From NCBI GenBank assembly GCA_021156105.1, contig JAJNBD010000004.1, forward strand, positions 186,001-250,000: a stretch of 64,000 bases of DNA, read 5' to 3'. The DNA comes from Gammaproteobacteria bacterium (GTDB lineage: Bacteria; Pseudomonadota; Gammaproteobacteria; CAISUE01). This document shows, piece after piece, positions 63,484 to 64,000 of the stretch. Every line of letters starts with the position of its first letter. The first letter of the stretch is position 1. The notes beneath the pieces were generated by a model that was not told the origin of the DNA, did no database searches, and saw nothing but the letters and a program-made list of their open reading frames with translations. The translations under genes and the position numbers were made by a program.

Positions 63484-64000
63484 ATGAAAAAGTATTTTGG
63501 GACAGATGGCATCCGTGGGCGTGTGGGAATAGCGCCAATTATGCCTGAATTCATTTTAAAATTAGGCTGGGCGGTAGGGCGTGTTTTAAAGCGTCAAAAA
63601 GATAAATCCATCAATGTTATCATTGGTAAAGATACTCGCATTTCAGGATATTTATTTGAATCTGCTTTAGAAGCGGGTTTATCTTCAGCGGGCGTAAATA
63701 TCCACTTATTAGGCCCAATGCCAACGCCAGGTATTGCTTACTTAACGCGCACTTTTCGTGCCGATGTTGGTATTGTTATTAGCGCTTCTCATAACCCCTT
63801 TCATGATAATGGCATTAAATTCTTTACCACAGAAGGTTTTAAGTTATCTGACGAGCTTGAAAGCCAAATTGAGCAAGAGTTAGAAAAAGAACTCGTCATG
63901 GTAGATTCTGCTGAGCTTGGAAAAGCAGCCCGTATCGATGATGCGGCGGGCCGCTATATTGAATTTTGTAAAAGTACTTTTCCAACCGCAATCAGCTTGC
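63484..64000 (+). CDS. glmM: Phosphoglucosamine mutase GlmM, N-terminal part, cut by window end
   Basis: The first 172 codons of a phosphohexomutase are present. The protein starts [15 protein letters not shown] and has the phosphoserine loop [19 protein letters not shown] (active Ser in SASHNP). GlmM converts glucosamine-6-phosphate to glucosamine-1-phosphate, feeding UDP-GlcNAc for peptidoglycan and LPS. The frame is open to the last base; full length would be about 445 residues. Confidence 0.95.
   Translation, partial: MKKYFGTDGIRGRVGIAPIMPEFILKLGWAVGRVLKRQKDKSINVIIGKDTRISGYLFESALEAGLSSAGVNIHLLGPMPTPGIAYLTRTFRADVGIVISASHNPFHDNGIKFFTTEGFKLSDELESQIEQELEKELVMVDSAELGKAARIDDAAGRYIEFCKSTFPTAISL

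Overview
The window is about 64 kb of AT-rich gammaproteobacterial chromosome, and I assign it to the Legionellales (Legionella, Coxiella, Aquicella and Berkiella relatives). The main evidence is a convincing icmW gene (52734-53198) with an icmX-like gene two frames downstream. Both are subunits of the Dot/Icm type IVB secretion system found in that order. Several large proteins with eukaryote-like architecture (TPR, ankyrin, HEPN-like, CE-clan protease, HD, HAD) and many major-facilitator transporters also fit a host-associated lifestyle. There is no rRNA, CRISPR array or intact insertion sequence. Two tRNA genes are present, Pro-GGG and Thr-TGT.

Layout. 1-6.7 kb: epmA; then queA, an NCS2 permease and an orphan biotin-carboxylase/BCCP subunit on the minus strand; an SDR dehydrogenase. 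7.1-10.9 kb: a 1220-residue multidomain putative effector or toxin beside tRNA-Pro. 11-15.8 kb: rpoZ, an alpha/beta hydrolase, fadE and a short GspF/PilC protein. 15.9-18.7 kb: a broken secreted gene, a 723-residue pentapeptide-type protein and a small structured element. 18.7-23.6 kb: a tight minus-strand operon of MFS, ABC-F, MFS and thpR. 23.6-26 kb: an unusual small-peptide cassette. 26.5-32.3 kb: a POT peptide transporter and a RES-domain gene, a HAD protein, an HD protein, and a collapsed second copy of the POT-RES pair. 32.4-39.7 kb: an LprI-ankyrin protein, an argF remnant, tRNA-Thr, a DHA2 efflux pump with its divergent LysR regulator, sodC, ogt and an MHS transporter. 39.8-45.4 kb: a SulP-carbonic anhydrase fusion, tgt, ldcA and a periplasmic cyclophilin. 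45.5-48.8 kb: unknown membrane proteins. 48.8-55.6 kb: ispG, a Firmicutes-type murG, then the icmWX region with a DUF2063 protein, a prepilin-like protein and a DUF192 lipoprotein. 55.6-64 kb: rsmJ, a CadD-like transporter, rluB, lptF, pepA, an L,D-transpeptidase, an MFS pump, a cold-shock gene and the start of glmM.

How it fits together. Housekeeping genes for tRNA, rRNA and EF-P modification (queA, tgt, rsmJ, rluB, epmA), envelope biogenesis (murG, ldcA, lptF, L,D-transpeptidase, glmM) and isoprenoid synthesis (ispG) are interleaved with uptake and breakdown of host peptides and fatty acids (POT, fadE, MCC-like subunit) and with candidate Dot/Icm substrates.

The best candidates for undescribed biology are three. 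The first is the TPR / triple HEPN-like / CE-clan protease fusion at 7156-10818. The second is the 44-residue peptide gene at 25312-25446, with its own terminator and two downstream genes (glycine-rich-domain-like and hotdog-like). The third is the extra secreted gene lodged between icmW and icmX. All identifications come from reading motifs by eye; no database search was possible.
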